From Stenotrophomonas sp. WZN-1 (lineage in GTDB: Bacteria > Pseudomonadota > Gammaproteobacteria > Xanthomonadales > Xanthomonadaceae), in the NCBI RefSeq assembly GCF_002192255.1, contig NZ_CP021768.1, forward strand, positions 248,001 to 312,000: 64,000 nucleotides of DNA, in the 5' to 3' direction. Each line of letters begins with the position of its first letter. The first letter of the stretch is position 1. The notes under the pieces are model-generated. The model was not told the DNA's origin and did not search any database. It was given only the letters and a program-made list of their open reading frames with translations. Shown one piece after another: positions 52,277-60,497 of this stretch. Made by a program: the position numbers and the translations under genes.

Positions 52277-53701
52277 ATGTCCGGCCGTCTGTGGTTCTTC
52301 CGACGCTGGCGGCCGCGCTCACTGCAGGCGCGCCAGATGCTCGCCGCGTCCGTGGGCCTGGTCGCGTTCCTGGCCCTGGCCGGTTACGCGCTCGACGCCG
52401 CCTTCGCCGATACGGCGAAGGCGAACCTGCGTGAGCGCCTGAAGAACTACGCCACGTCCTACGCGGCCGGCATCGACTTCACCCGCGACCGCTCGCTGTA
52501 CATCCGCGAGCAGCCGCCGGATTCGCGCTTCGATGTGCCCGGCAGCGGCCTGTACCTGCAGGTGGTGATGCCGCACGGCAAGGGCAATTCGATGTCTGCC
52601 GAAGGCCCGATGCTGCCCACCGTGGGCGGCGGCCTGCTGGCACCGCGCCAGGAAGTGTTCGAAGGCCCGCTGCCGATGATCCAGATCGATGGCAGCCAGG
52701 GCTCGGTCTACCGCTATGGCCTGGGCCTGGTGTGGGGCGCCGACGCCGACCCTGCCACCGAGTTCCCGTACACCATCTATGTGATGGAAGACTCGCGCGC
52801 GCTGGGTGCACAGCTGCGCGTATTCCGTGGCCGCGTCTGGTTCTACCTGGGCGGCATCGGCCTGATCCTGCTGCTGCTGCAGACCGTCATCCTGCAGTGG
52901 AGCCTGCGCCCGCTGCGCCGCGTGATCACCGAGCTGACCAAGGTGCAGCGCGGCGAGACCGAGCGCATGAGCGAGCGCCACCCGCGCGAGCTGGAACCGC
53001 TGACCGACAGCATCAACGCCTTCATCGAAAGCGAGCGCGAGAACCTCGAGCGCCAGCGCAACACCCTGGCCGACCTGGCGCATAGCCTGAAGACGCCGAT
53101 CGCGGTGCTGCGCACGCAGATGGACAGCGGCGCCGGCGACAACGCGCTGCGCGAGGAACTGGACGTGCAGCTGCAGCGCATGAACAACCTGGTCTCGTAC
53201 CAGCTGGCACGCGCGGCCTCGTCCGGCCACAAACTGTTCTCCGCGCCGCTGCCGATCGAGTCCAATGCCGAGGAAATCGTGCGTGGCCTGGAAAAGGTCT
53301 ACGCCTCCAAGGGCGTGCTGTGCGAATTCGACATCGACCCGGCGGCGCGCTTCCACGGCGAACCGGGCGACCTGCAGGAACTGCTCGGCAACCTGCTGGA
53401 GAACGCCTTCAAGTGGGCCAACCGCCGCGTGCTGCTGACCGCGCAGCCGCTGCCGGCCCCGAACGCGCGCCGCGCCGGCCTGCTGCTGGCGGTCGACGAC
53501 GATGGCCCGGGCATTGCCCCGGACGACATCGGCAAGGTGCTGCAGCGCGGCGTGCGTGGCGACGAGCGCGTGCAGGGCCACGGCATCGGCCTGTCGATCG
53601 TGCAGGACCTGATCAAGGATTACCGCGGCGAACTGACTGTGGGCCGTTCGGCCGAACTGGGCGGCGCCCGCTTCGAAGTGCGCCTGCCGCCGGGGCCGTA
53701 A
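52277..53701 (+). CDS. phoQ: Sensor histidine kinase (PhoQ)
   Basis: A 474-residue kinase. A first membrane helix (LAASVGLVAFLALAGYALDAAF), a periplasmic sensor of about 140 residues, a second helix (VWFYLGGIGLILLLLQTVIL), HAMP linker, phospho-His in ADLAHSLKTPIAVLRTQMD, N box LLENAFKWANRRV, G boxes DDGPGIAP and GHGIGLSIVQDL. The partner is the adjacent PhoP. Palindromic repeats follow 58 bases after the stop. Confidence 0.92.
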   Translation: MSGRLWFFRRWRPRSLQARQMLAASVGLVAFLALAGYALDAAFADTAKANLRERLKNYATSYAAGIDFTRDRSLYIREQPPDSRFDVPGSGLYLQVVMPHGKGNSMSAEGPMLPTVGGGLLAPRQEVFEGPLPMIQIDGSQGSVYRYGLGLVWGADADPATEFPYTIYVMEDSRALGAQLRVFRGRVWFYLGGIGLILLLLQTVILQWSLRPLRRVITELTKVQRGETERMSERHPRELEPLTDSINAFIESERENLERQRNTLADLAHSLKTPIAVLRTQMDSGAGDNALREELDVQLQRMNNLVSYQLARAASSGHKLFSAPLPIESNAEEIVRGLEKVYASKGVLCEFDIDPAARFHGEPGDLQELLGNLLENAFKWANRRVLLTAQPLPAPNARRAGLLLAVDDDGPGIAPDDIGKVLQRGVRGDERVQGHGIGLSIVQDLIKDYRGELTVGRSAELGGARFEVRLPPGP

Positions 53702-53758
53702 ATCGCGCGCGTTCCCGTCCGCCTGGCATCGCCTCGCGCAACAACGCGCGGGTATTCC

Positions 53759-53836
53759 GGTAGTGCCGGCCGCTGGCCGGCAACCTCATGATCTTCGGTG
53801 GCAGTGTCAGGCTGCCGGCCAGCGGCCGGCACTACC
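53759..53836. repeat. Inverted pair of SMAG/GTAG palindromes
   Basis: A GGTAGTGCCGG...GGCAAC copy (53759-53784) faces a near-exact reverse complement (53811-53836), giving a 26-bp stem with one mismatch. The second copy supplies the TAG stop codon of the convergent M90 peptidase gene (53832-53834). Confidence 0.85.
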
Positions 53837-54623
53837 GCAATGCGATCTTCGGCGGCTCGCCGTAGAACCGTCGCAGCTGCGCGGCCACCTCCGGCAACGC
53901 CTGCTGCAGCATATCCGGCGCCGAGAAGTGGTACTCGCTGGACACCGCGAAGAACTCTTCCGGCGCCTCGGCCGCATACGGATCGATCAGCGTCTCTTCG
54001 CCCGCATCCACCTGCGCACAGAAGGCATCGTAGGCGCGCTGGAAAATGCCCGCCCATTCGCGCTGCCATTCGCGCGGCAGCGGCGGGGTGCCGTCCATCG
54101 CGCCATCCAGCGCATCCAGCTTGTGCACCATCTCGTGCACCGCCACGCAGTAACCCTCGTGGGGGGCGGCCAGGTCGGCCTGCACATCGGCCCAGGACAG
54201 GATCAACGGACCGCTGTCCCACGACTCGCCGATCAGCTCGTCATCCCACTCGTGCAGCACGCCGGCCGCATCCATGTGGCTGCGGTGCACGCGGAACGCA
54301 TCGGGGTAGACGATCAGCTGCGACCAGCCTTCCAGCCCCACCTCGCCGAACGCCAGCAGCGGCAGGCAGCACAGCGCGGCCAGCAGCACGCCGTCGCCGG
54401 CCTGCAGCTGCAGCTCGCCGATCGGGGTGATGGTCTTCTCGTGCAGGAAGCGCGTGGCCAGTACGCGCAGGCGTGCGCGGCGTTCGTCGTCCAGGCCATG
54501 CAGCCAGGCCGCGCGGCGGCAGGCGTCTTCCCAAAGTGCATCGTCGATCGGCCGCGGCGCGGGCCGCAGCCACTGCAGCAACGACTTGATCAGCGGAACA
54601 TTCCCGGCAGGTAGCTGTGCCAC
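53832..54623 (-). CDS. mtfA: M90/MtfA-family zinc peptidase
   Basis: A 263-residue protein of the MtfA (glucose-regulated metallopeptidase) family. The zinc motif HEMVHKLD is at 163-170 (H163, E164, H167) and a third ligand region EEFFAVSSEYHF follows near 235; the long N-terminal part contains WSQLIVYPDAF. In E. coli MtfA binds Mlc and affects glucose uptake; a direct role here is not shown. Its start overlaps the end of the upstream 97-residue gene by 34 bases, and its stop codon lies in an SMAG repeat. Confidence 0.86.
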   Translation of the reverse strand: MAQLPAGNVPLIKSLLQWLRPAPRPIDDALWEDACRRAAWLHGLDDERRARLRVLATRFLHEKTITPIGELQLQAGDGVLLAALCCLPLLAFGEVGLEGWSQLIVYPDAFRVHRSHMDAAGVLHEWDDELIGESWDSGPLILSWADVQADLAAPHEGYCVAVHEMVHKLDALDGAMDGTPPLPREWQREWAGIFQRAYDAFCAQVDAGEETLIDPYAAEAPEEFFAVSSEYHFSAPDMLQQALPEVAAQLRRFYGEPPKIALR

Positions 54624-54883
54624 TTCGGCGCACGGATGCGTTGCAGCACGTCATCGTCGCTGCCACCGCCGCCGGTGCTGGTGGCACTGCTGGCGGCCGG
54701 GCGCACCGCCGCCGGCTTGGTGGTGGCGGCCGAGGCGGTCGCGGTCGGCGCGCGCTGCGAGGCGGCATCACCGTTGGACGACACGCAGGCGCCGCGGCTG
54801 TCGTCCAGCGCTGCTGTGGCAGACGCCGCGAAGGGCATCATCAGCAGGATCAGGCAATGGGCATAACGGCGCATTGACGACAT
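54590..54883 (-). CDS. Small secreted protein, unknown
   Basis: A 97-residue product with signal peptide (MRRYAHCLILLMMPFAASATA), a low-complexity Ala/Thr/Pro middle and a conserved-looking end (SDDDVLQRIRAPKWHSYLPGMFR). ATG at 54883 or 54874. It overlaps the start of the peptidase gene by 34 bases in another frame, suggesting coupling. Its signal peptide and position favour a real gene; the function is unknown. Confidence 0.6.
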   Translation of the reverse strand: MSSMRRYAHCLILLMMPFAASATAALDDSRGACVSSNGDAASQRAPTATASAATTKPAAVRPAASSATSTGGGGSDDDVLQRIRAPKWHSYLPGMFR

Positions 54884-55018
54884 CCACGTTAAGGGAGGGT
54901 GAGTTCCCGATTCTAGCCCGAACCCGGCGCCCCGTTGGAAGCCCCCGCGGAACCCAGCGTGGCGGGCGTCGCTGGCGGCTTTCCCGCATAATTCCTTCCT
55001 GACTTCGTGGAAGCTGCC

Positions 55019-55987
55019 GTGGACGATCGCCAATTGCTGGCCAAACTCGCTGCCGGTCGCCTGTCCGGCGACGCCCTGGCCCGTGAGCTGGGCCAGACCC
55101 GGGCGGCGATTTGGAAGCGTATTCAAGGGCTTAGGGCCGCCGGTGTGGACGTCGAGGGCCGCGCCGGCGAAGGCTATGGCCTGACCCGCCCGGTCGATCT
55201 GCTGGACCCGGACGCGATCCGCGCCGGCCTGCCGGCCGGGGTTCTGCCGCTGCTGCACGACCTGCAGGTGGCCTGGACGGTGGATTCGACCAACGCCGAA
55301 TTGCTGCGGTGCAGCGCGCCCCAGCGCGGGGTCAGCGTCCTGCTGGCCGAACGCCAGACCGGTGGCCGTGGCCGTCGTGGCCGTACCTGGGCCTCGCCGC
55401 TGGCCGCGCATATCTACCTGTCGGTGCTGCGCCTGTACTCCGGTGGCCTCGGCCGCCTGGCCGGGCTGAGCCTGGTGGCCGGCATCGCCGTGGCCGAGGC
55501 GCTGCACGACCTGGGCTACACCCAGGCGCAGCTGAAGTGGCCGAACGACCTGATTGTCGATGGCAAGCGCAAGCTGGTCGGCCTGCTCGCAGAAGGCGGT
55601 GGCGAATACGCCGGCCCGGCGCGCGCGGTGATCGGCATCGGCATCAACACGCACATGCCGCCGTCGTTCGCCGAGCAGATCACCCAGCCGTGGGTGGACC
55701 TGGACACGCTGGCCGGCAAGCCCGTGGACCGCAACGTGGTCGTTGCGGCCGTGCTGACGCGGCTGCTGCCGGCGCTGGAAGAATTCGATCGCGAAGGCCT
55801 CGCTCCATTCCTGCCGCGCTACGCCGCCTTCGACATGCTGGCCGGCCGCGAAGTACGCGTGGAACTGGACGGGCAGTGGCAGCACGGAACCGCGCTTGGC
55901 CTGGCCGATGACGGCGCATTGCGCGTGCGCATCGATGGCCAGGAACGCCTGCTGCACGCCGGCGAAGTCAGCGTGAGGGCAGCATGA
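55019..55987 (+). CDS. birA: Biotin-[acetyl-CoA-carboxylase] ligase / biotin repressor
   Basis: A 322-residue protein with an N-terminal winged helix (LLAKLAAGRLSGDALARELGQTRAAIWKRIQGLRAAGVDVEGRAGEGYGL) and the ligase domain with ERQTGGRGRRGRTWASP (biotinyl-AMP loop), KWPNDLIVDGKRKLVGLLAEGG and a C-terminal SH3-like part. It biotinylates AccB and may repress biotin genes. I prefer the GTG at 55019, 5 bases after GGAAG, over the GTG at 55007. CATAAT at about 54988 may be the -10. Confidence 0.94.
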   Translation: MDDRQLLAKLAAGRLSGDALARELGQTRAAIWKRIQGLRAAGVDVEGRAGEGYGLTRPVDLLDPDAIRAGLPAGVLPLLHDLQVAWTVDSTNAELLRCSAPQRGVSVLLAERQTGGRGRRGRTWASPLAAHIYLSVLRLYSGGLGRLAGLSLVAGIAVAEALHDLGYTQAQLKWPNDLIVDGKRKLVGLLAEGGGEYAGPARAVIGIGINTHMPPSFAEQITQPWVDLDTLAGKPVDRNVVVAAVLTRLLPALEEFDREGLAPFLPRYAAFDMLAGREVRVELDGQWQHGTALGLADDGALRVRIDGQERLLHAGEVSVRAA

Positions 55988-56715
55988 GCGATTGGTTGTT
56001 CGACCTGGGCAACTCGCGCTTCAAGTTCGCGCCGTTGCAGGGAGATCGTGCCGGTGACGTGCAGGCCTGGGCGCATGGCGCCGAAGGCATGGCGGGGCAG
56101 CCGCCGCACAGCCTGCCCAGCGGCACCACCGCGTTCGTGGCCAGCGTGGCCGCACCGTCGCTGACCAGCGCCATGCTGGACCAGCTGCAGCGCCGCTTCG
56201 AGAACGTGCATGTCGTGCGCACCAGCGCCGAATGCGCGGGCGTGCGCATTGCCTATGCCAAGCCGGAAAAGTTCGGCGTCGACCGCTTCCTGGCCCTGCT
56301 GGCTGCGGCCAAGGCGCAGCGCCCGGTGCTGGTGGTCGGCGTGGGCACCGCACTGACGATTGACCTGCTCGACGCCGATGGCCAGCACCACGGGGGCCGC
56401 ATTTCCGCATCGCCCACCACCATGCGCGAAGCGCTGCACGCGCGTGCGGTGCAGCTGCCGGCGACCGGCGGCGACTACAGCGAGTTCGCCAACGACACCG
56501 CCGACGCGCTGGCCTCTGGCTGCGACGGCGCGGCCGTGGCGCTGATCGAACGCAGCGCGCAGCAGGCGCACACGCTGCTGGGCGTGGCACCGTCGCTGCT
56601 GGTGCATGGTGGCGGCGCACCGGCGCTGATGCCGCTGCTGCCCGGCGCCGATTACCACCCATCACTGGTGCTGGATGGCCTCGCCCGCTGGGCGGTGCAC
56701 CAGCCCGCAGGCTAG
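55984..56715 (+). CDS. coaX: Type III pantothenate kinase
   Basis: First step of CoA synthesis. The 243 residues show the ASKHA-fold motifs WLFDLGNSRFKFAPL (phosphate loop), GVDRFLALLAA and VLVVGVGTALTIDLLDADGQHHGGRISAS. It overlaps birA by 4 bases (ATGA), the usual birA-coaX arrangement. Confidence 0.95.
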   Translation: MSDWLFDLGNSRFKFAPLQGDRAGDVQAWAHGAEGMAGQPPHSLPSGTTAFVASVAAPSLTSAMLDQLQRRFENVHVVRTSAECAGVRIAYAKPEKFGVDRFLALLAAAKAQRPVLVVGVGTALTIDLLDADGQHHGGRISASPTTMREALHARAVQLPATGGDYSEFANDTADALASGCDGAAVALIERSAQQAHTLLGVAPSLLVHGGGAPALMPLLPGADYHPSLVLDGLARWAVHQPAG

Positions 56716-56724
56716 TATCCGCGC

Positions 56725-57573
56725 ATGCTGACCCGTGCCCTGATCGTCGTACTGGCCATTCTCAATCTTGGCGTCGCCTGCTGGTGGCTGCTGCGCGATG
56801 CACCGCAACCGCCCGCGCCGCCGCCGCAACCGGCCGGTGTGGCCGAGCTGCGCTGGGTGCCCGGTGGTGTGGATGCCAATGCCGCAGCCGAAGCGACGGC
56901 CGCTGCCCCGACCGCACCGCTGGTGGAGCGCGAACCGGTGGAGAAGACGGCTGTGGCTGCTACGTCTGCACCAGCTACGCCGGCCCAGCCGGAGGTCGCC
57001 AAGCCGCAGGTGGCTGAGGCTACGCCGGTTGCGGCCGCTGCCAAGCCGGTAACACCGCCTGCACCGGCCCCGGTGCCGGAAAAACCCGTAACCCCGCCCG
57101 TGGCTGCCGAGCCGCCGCGCTGCATCGCGCTAGGCCCGTTCGCCGACCGCGCCGCCGCGAGCAGCGCGCAAGGCAAGGCCGGCAACGTCATCAGTCAGGT
57201 GCGCCTGCGCGAACAGCCCGCTGCCAGCGGCAGCGCACGTTTCCGGGTGATGCTGCCGGCCGCCGCCAGCCGCGAAGAAGCCCAGGCCACGGTGAAGCGC
57301 ATCGTCGCCGCCGGCCTGAGCGACTACTACATCATCAGCCAGGGCGAGGAAGCCAACGCCGTGGCGCTGGGCCAGTACCGCAACCGCGAAGGCGCCGAGC
57401 GGCGCATGGCGGCGGTGCAGGCCGCCGGCTTCCAGCCGCGCCTGGTCGCCAGCGGCGACGCCGGCCAGTGGTGGCTGGAAGGGCAGCTGGCGGCGGGCAC
57501 GCAGCCAGCCCAGGCCCAGCAGCGCAGCGGGGCGGCACAGAGCCGGTCGCTGGAATGCACGCGGTTGCGCTAG
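56725..57573 (+). CDS. SPOR-domain membrane-anchored protein
   Basis: A 282-residue protein: one N-terminal membrane helix (ALIVVLAILNLGVACWWLL), a long Ala/Pro/Val linker (about 25-130) and a SPOR-type C-terminal domain (about 132-250: RCIALGPFADRAAASSAQ...GEEANAVALGQYRNREGAERRMAAVQAAGFQPRL). SPOR domains bind denuded glycan at the septum, so a cell-division or wall role is likely. It starts 9 bases after coaX and ends 40 bases before tRNA-Thr. Confidence 0.88.
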   Translation: MLTRALIVVLAILNLGVACWWLLRDAPQPPAPPPQPAGVAELRWVPGGVDANAAAEATAAAPTAPLVEREPVEKTAVAATSAPATPAQPEVAKPQVAEATPVAAAAKPVTPPAPAPVPEKPVTPPVAAEPPRCIALGPFADRAAASSAQGKAGNVISQVRLREQPAASGSARFRVMLPAAASREEAQATVKRIVAAGLSDYYIISQGEEANAVALGQYRNREGAERRMAAVQAAGFQPRLVASGDAGQWWLEGQLAAGTQPAQAQQRSGAAQSRSLECTRLR

Positions 57574-57613
57574 AATCCCCGGACCGCGGCGCTGCCGCCG
57601 GTGCACCACCCAT

Positions 57614-57689
57614 GCCGCTTTAGCTCAGTTGGTAGAGCAACTGTCTTGTAAACAGTAGGTCATCCGTTCGATTCGGATAAGCGGCACCA
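57614..57689 (+). tRNA. tRNA-Thr (anticodon TGT)
   Basis: A 76-base cloverleaf: acceptor GCCGCTT / AAGCGGC, D arm TAGCTCAGTTGGTAGAGCA, anticodon arm ACTGT-CTTGTAA-ACAGT with anticodon TGT at 57647-57649, T arm ATCCG-TTCGATT-CGGAT, discriminator A and encoded CCA. A clear terminator follows at 57732. Lower-GC accessory genes start right after it. Confidence 0.97.
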
Positions 57690-57731
57690 CTCGGGAAGCG
57701 CTGAAACGCCTTAAAAACAGGGCTTTCAATG

Positions 57732-57760
57732 AAAAGGCCAGCGCGGTGCGCTGGCCTTTT
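57732..57760 (+). terminator. Rho-independent terminator after tRNA-Thr
   Basis: AAAAGGCCAGCGC / GCGCTGGCCTTTT form a perfect 13-bp stem with a 3-base loop; because of the flanking A and T runs it could work in both directions, also ending the convergent lipoprotein transcript. Confidence 0.88.
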
Positions 57761-57821
57761 CTGTGTCTGCCGGGAAAATTGCCGGAAAATCAGCGAACCT
57801 TCTGGGGGTGTCACTGCCCCT

Positions 57822-58508
57822 TCATTCTTCCGGGCGTGGATCCGGCTGCTGGCCTGCGGCAAAGAGACTGAGAAGTCGCAAGGCGCGCGCATCCCCAGCG
57901 GCAACCTCCACCGAGGTCAGTCCTAAATTGCCAATCTCCCGTGCAGCTTTGTAATCACCAAGTAGATAGGCAATTCGAAGAAAGGCGATGCCTTCGACCA
58001 GGTTTGGCTGACTCTTCTCAAGATACGAGTCTGACATTGCATAGAATGCGTAAGTATTTCCAGACATCGTCTGATCTCGAAGAATTGCCTGCCCTTCGAA
58101 GAAATTTCTCTCCAGAGATATCTTCTTTCCGAGTACAACTGCTGCGGTCGGGTTTCCTGCTTTGTATTCGTGTTCCAGTTCGGATAGCGACATCGCGCCA
58201 AGGCGATCTATTTCTATCTGAGTCGGATATTTATGCTTTACCATCCATGCTGCTTCAGCCTCTGACTTCGCCTCCAGCGGCCCAGTTGTGAAGCAATCTT
58301 TCCTGCATATGTACGCCGAAAGGTCTTCCTTCGCCGGCGATATGGCTGGGCGCGGTGAAGTGGGGGGCGTTCTGATCTCCAGGCTTTCCTCTGTCGCCGA
58401 TCTGGTTGCAACTGTGGAATCGGGGGAGGCTGTCTGCTCGGTATCCTTGGAGCATCCGCCGAGCAAGGTGGCCAGTAGCAATCCCGAGTAGAATATTTTC
58501 GATTTCAT
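57822..58508 (-). CDS. Lipoprotein of unknown function
   Basis: A 228-residue lipoprotein (KSKIFYSGLLLATLLGGC lipobox). The mature part has a Ser/Thr/Pro linker, a Cys pair (YICRKDCF) and helical segments (AMSDSYLEKSQPNLVEGIAFLRIAYLLGDYKAAREIGN) that resemble Sel1/TPR helices but are not a clear match. Its ATG overlaps the stop of the upstream secreted-protein gene (ATGA). GC is clearly below the chromosomal average. Confidence 0.75.
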   Translation of the reverse strand: MKSKIFYSGLLLATLLGGCSKDTEQTASPDSTVATRSATEESLEIRTPPTSPRPAISPAKEDLSAYICRKDCFTTGPLEAKSEAEAAWMVKHKYPTQIEIDRLGAMSLSELEHEYKAGNPTAAVVLGKKISLERNFFEGQAILRDQTMSGNTYAFYAMSDSYLEKSQPNLVEGIAFLRIAYLLGDYKAAREIGNLGLTSVEVAAGDARALRLLSLFAAGQQPDPRPEE

Positions 58509-59362
58509 CAGTTCGCTCCGCAGCCGTTCGCTTGCAAGGCAACCCACCACGAGGAGCAGCTTGCTCCCTTAGTGATAGCCCGCCACTTTGCACCAATGGA
58601 GTTATTTGCCTCTGTCAGTTCTACCACCCCGTAGGGAATGTAGGCCTCGAGCGGAATTCCACTGCTTTTCGTGAAGTCAATAAACCACTGCACGAAGTTT
58701 AAGTGGTCACCTGCTTCAGCATCAAAGGCCTTCATGGCTTCAAAGCAGTAGAGCTCAGCCTTTGTGGGGGTTATGCCTACGCGATATGAATTAGAAGCAT
58801 TGCTCTGCTCTTGGCATGAGAGTGCGAGTTCTCCTCTAAATCTAGTGTTTGCAATAGTCAGGCTGACTCCGTCTGCAATGTCGCGCGTGTGTTCCGATAG
58901 CGCGTTATACATTCGCTGTCTGGCGCTATCCGAGGCAGTGATGTTGATGTCCTGCCAAGAGGCAATGCCCTTCGCGAATGAGTTCACCATCCTCATCGAC
59001 GATAGGGACAGGAGGCCGCCTGGCAGTCCGGACGTTGGGAGCTCATCTTCCCCGTAGTATGGACCGGATGGCTTGGGGATCGGGTTCGGACAGTCGTCTG
59101 GCCGTGAGCCAATTATGATGGCGCACATTCCGCCTCCCGAGTCATTTCCATTTCCACCTCCACCGCCCCCGTTCCCTCCGCCGCCGCCTCCCACGCCTCC
59201 TCCGTCCACCCAATCGCATATTTCGACGTCGGGTTCTTGATGCATATCGCCTCCGCCCACAGAGACGCCGCCTGACTGTATTCGGCAAATCCACTCAGCT
59301 TTTGCGCCGAATGGGAGAAGTAGGGTCATAGGTAAAAATAAATGCAGAAAGCTCCATTTCAT
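58508..59362 (-). CDS. Secreted Gly-rich, Cys-containing protein, unknown function
   Basis: A 284-residue protein with signal peptide (WSFLHLFLPMTLLLPFGAKA), then a Cys pair, a pure Gly/Asn linker (about 54-78), another Cys pair, and a C-terminal helical domain (about 125-284) with four more Cys. AGAAGGA lies before the ATG at 59362. It forms a coupled pair with the lipoprotein downstream. I do not recognise the family; both genes are lower in GC than the core genome. Confidence 0.72.
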   Translation of the reverse strand: MKWSFLHLFLPMTLLLPFGAKAEWICRIQSGGVSVGGGDMHQEPDVEICDWVDGGGVGGGGGGNGGGGGGNGNDSGGGMCAIIIGSRPDDCPNPIPKPSGPYYGEDELPTSGLPGGLLSLSSMRMVNSFAKGIASWQDINITASDSARQRMYNALSEHTRDIADGVSLTIANTRFRGELALSCQEQSNASNSYRVGITPTKAELYCFEAMKAFDAEAGDHLNFVQWFIDFTKSSGIPLEAYIPYGVVELTEANNSIGAKWRAITKGASCSSWWVALQANGCGAN

Positions 59363-59559
59363 GGGGTATTTCCTTCTAAAGAGACAGAAAGAGGAATTCC
59401 GTTTGTTTGTTAGCCTTACGCGAGCAGATCGCCAAGCCAGCAATGTCGACGATGCATTTGCCGAGCTCGGCCTTCACCACGATAGGCGTATCCAGAGAAA
59501 TCATAGTCGACACTCTGCTGTCAATACTTCAAGCCAAAGTGGCGAGAAGCGCCGACGCT

Positions 59560-59670
59560 CTTCAATCAGACCACTCGCAGGATTGCTATTTGCCGCTAGC
59601 GTCTTTGGAGCTACAAGGGTCGCAGCAGCGCGATATCGAGAAGGCTGGGGAAGTCGCGGGTGCCCTGTGA
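59560..59670 (+). pseudogene. Remnant of a RelE/HigB-type toxin gene
   Basis: The last 20 codons before the TGA at 59668 read QGSQQRDIEKAGEVAGAL, which matches the C-terminal end of RelE/HigB-family addiction toxins (GGxKxSQxxDIxxA). Upstream the expected toxin core is scrambled across frames and I cannot restore it. It directly precedes a broken antitoxin gene. Confidence 0.45.
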
Positions 59671-59726
59671 GCATCGAGCTGGCTGTAGGGAACGACTCAA
59701 AACCGAAGTACTGGGGCTGTCCCATC

Positions 59727-60028
59727 ATGGCCATCAAGAAGAAAGTCGAACTTGCAGCATTTGATGCGGCCGAGCACCTTCGGAAGCGATAGGAGATGGT
59801 GGCCTATCGCGACGCCTGAATCGCTGAAGGTGACGGCGATTCGGCGTTCATCAGCAAGGCGTCGGCGATATCGCCTGCGCTCAAGGGATGAGCATGGTCG
59901 CGCGTGAGGCGGGCCTGACGCAGGAGAGCCTTTATCGTGTTCTGTCCGGCAAGCGGAGCCCCGATTTTGCGATCATTCTGAAGGTGACCCGTGCACCGGG
60001 TGTGCGCCTGCATGCCAGTGCCGCATGA
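59727..60028 (+). pseudogene. Broken HigA-type addiction-module antidote gene
   Basis: Pieces of one antidote protein appear in two frames: AIKKKVELAAFDAAEHLRKR then TAG, EMVAYRDA then TGA, IAEGDGDSAFISKA, then after a frameshift GDIACAQGMSMVAREAGLTQ, ESLYRVLSGKRSPDFAIILK and VTRAPGVRLHASAA to a TGA at 60026. This is the standard small helix-turn-helix antidote with two in-frame stops and one frameshift, so it is inactive. Confidence 0.75.
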
Positions 60029-60497
60029 GCGCGCGTACTGACGTTGACGTGCCGAAACAGCAGCATTGACACCAACCCCATTTCGCCGCGAGCTCTAGCG
60101 TGCACATTGAGTGGGCATCGTTGAGCCTTGATTGCCGCTCTCTTCGCTGCACGGCTGCATGCCCAGCGCGGATTTTCGTGAGAGCGGAAGCTGTCCACGA
60201 AACGTCGTTGCATGCTCGATGGAAGAGACAGCAGCGGATGAGGAATGTTGCAAATTGCCCTCTCGTTTCTGATTCTCTGTTGATCTTCCGATCGGAGATA
60301 GCTAGCGTCACATTGTTGTTGGCAGACGCCAACTCGCTCTGCACAACATCGAGATGCTGTGCCGCATAGGAGCGGGTCTTCGGAAATGCGAAGGGTGGAT
60401 GTTGAAGCAATTAAATGCGCAGCGAAATAGAATCAATCATGGAAGAAGGTACGGTATCCACTACGGAATGGCTGATGAAGAGATGGCCGCATGACCC
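60029..60497. other. Lower-GC stretch without a recognisable gene
   Basis: 469 bases after the antidote remnant. Short open frames occur on both strands but none has a ribosome site, signal peptide or known motif. It may hold further decayed accessory DNA. Confidence 0.5.

Noticed and set aside
54590..55957. 455-codon minus-strand frame across birA
   Set aside because: Only its last 97 codons, after an ATG with a signal peptide, look real; the rest mirrors birA.
57614..57689. tRNA-Thr as a proven attachment site
   Set aside because: No integrase and no copy of the tRNA 3' end was found in the following 6 kb, so I do not annotate att sites.
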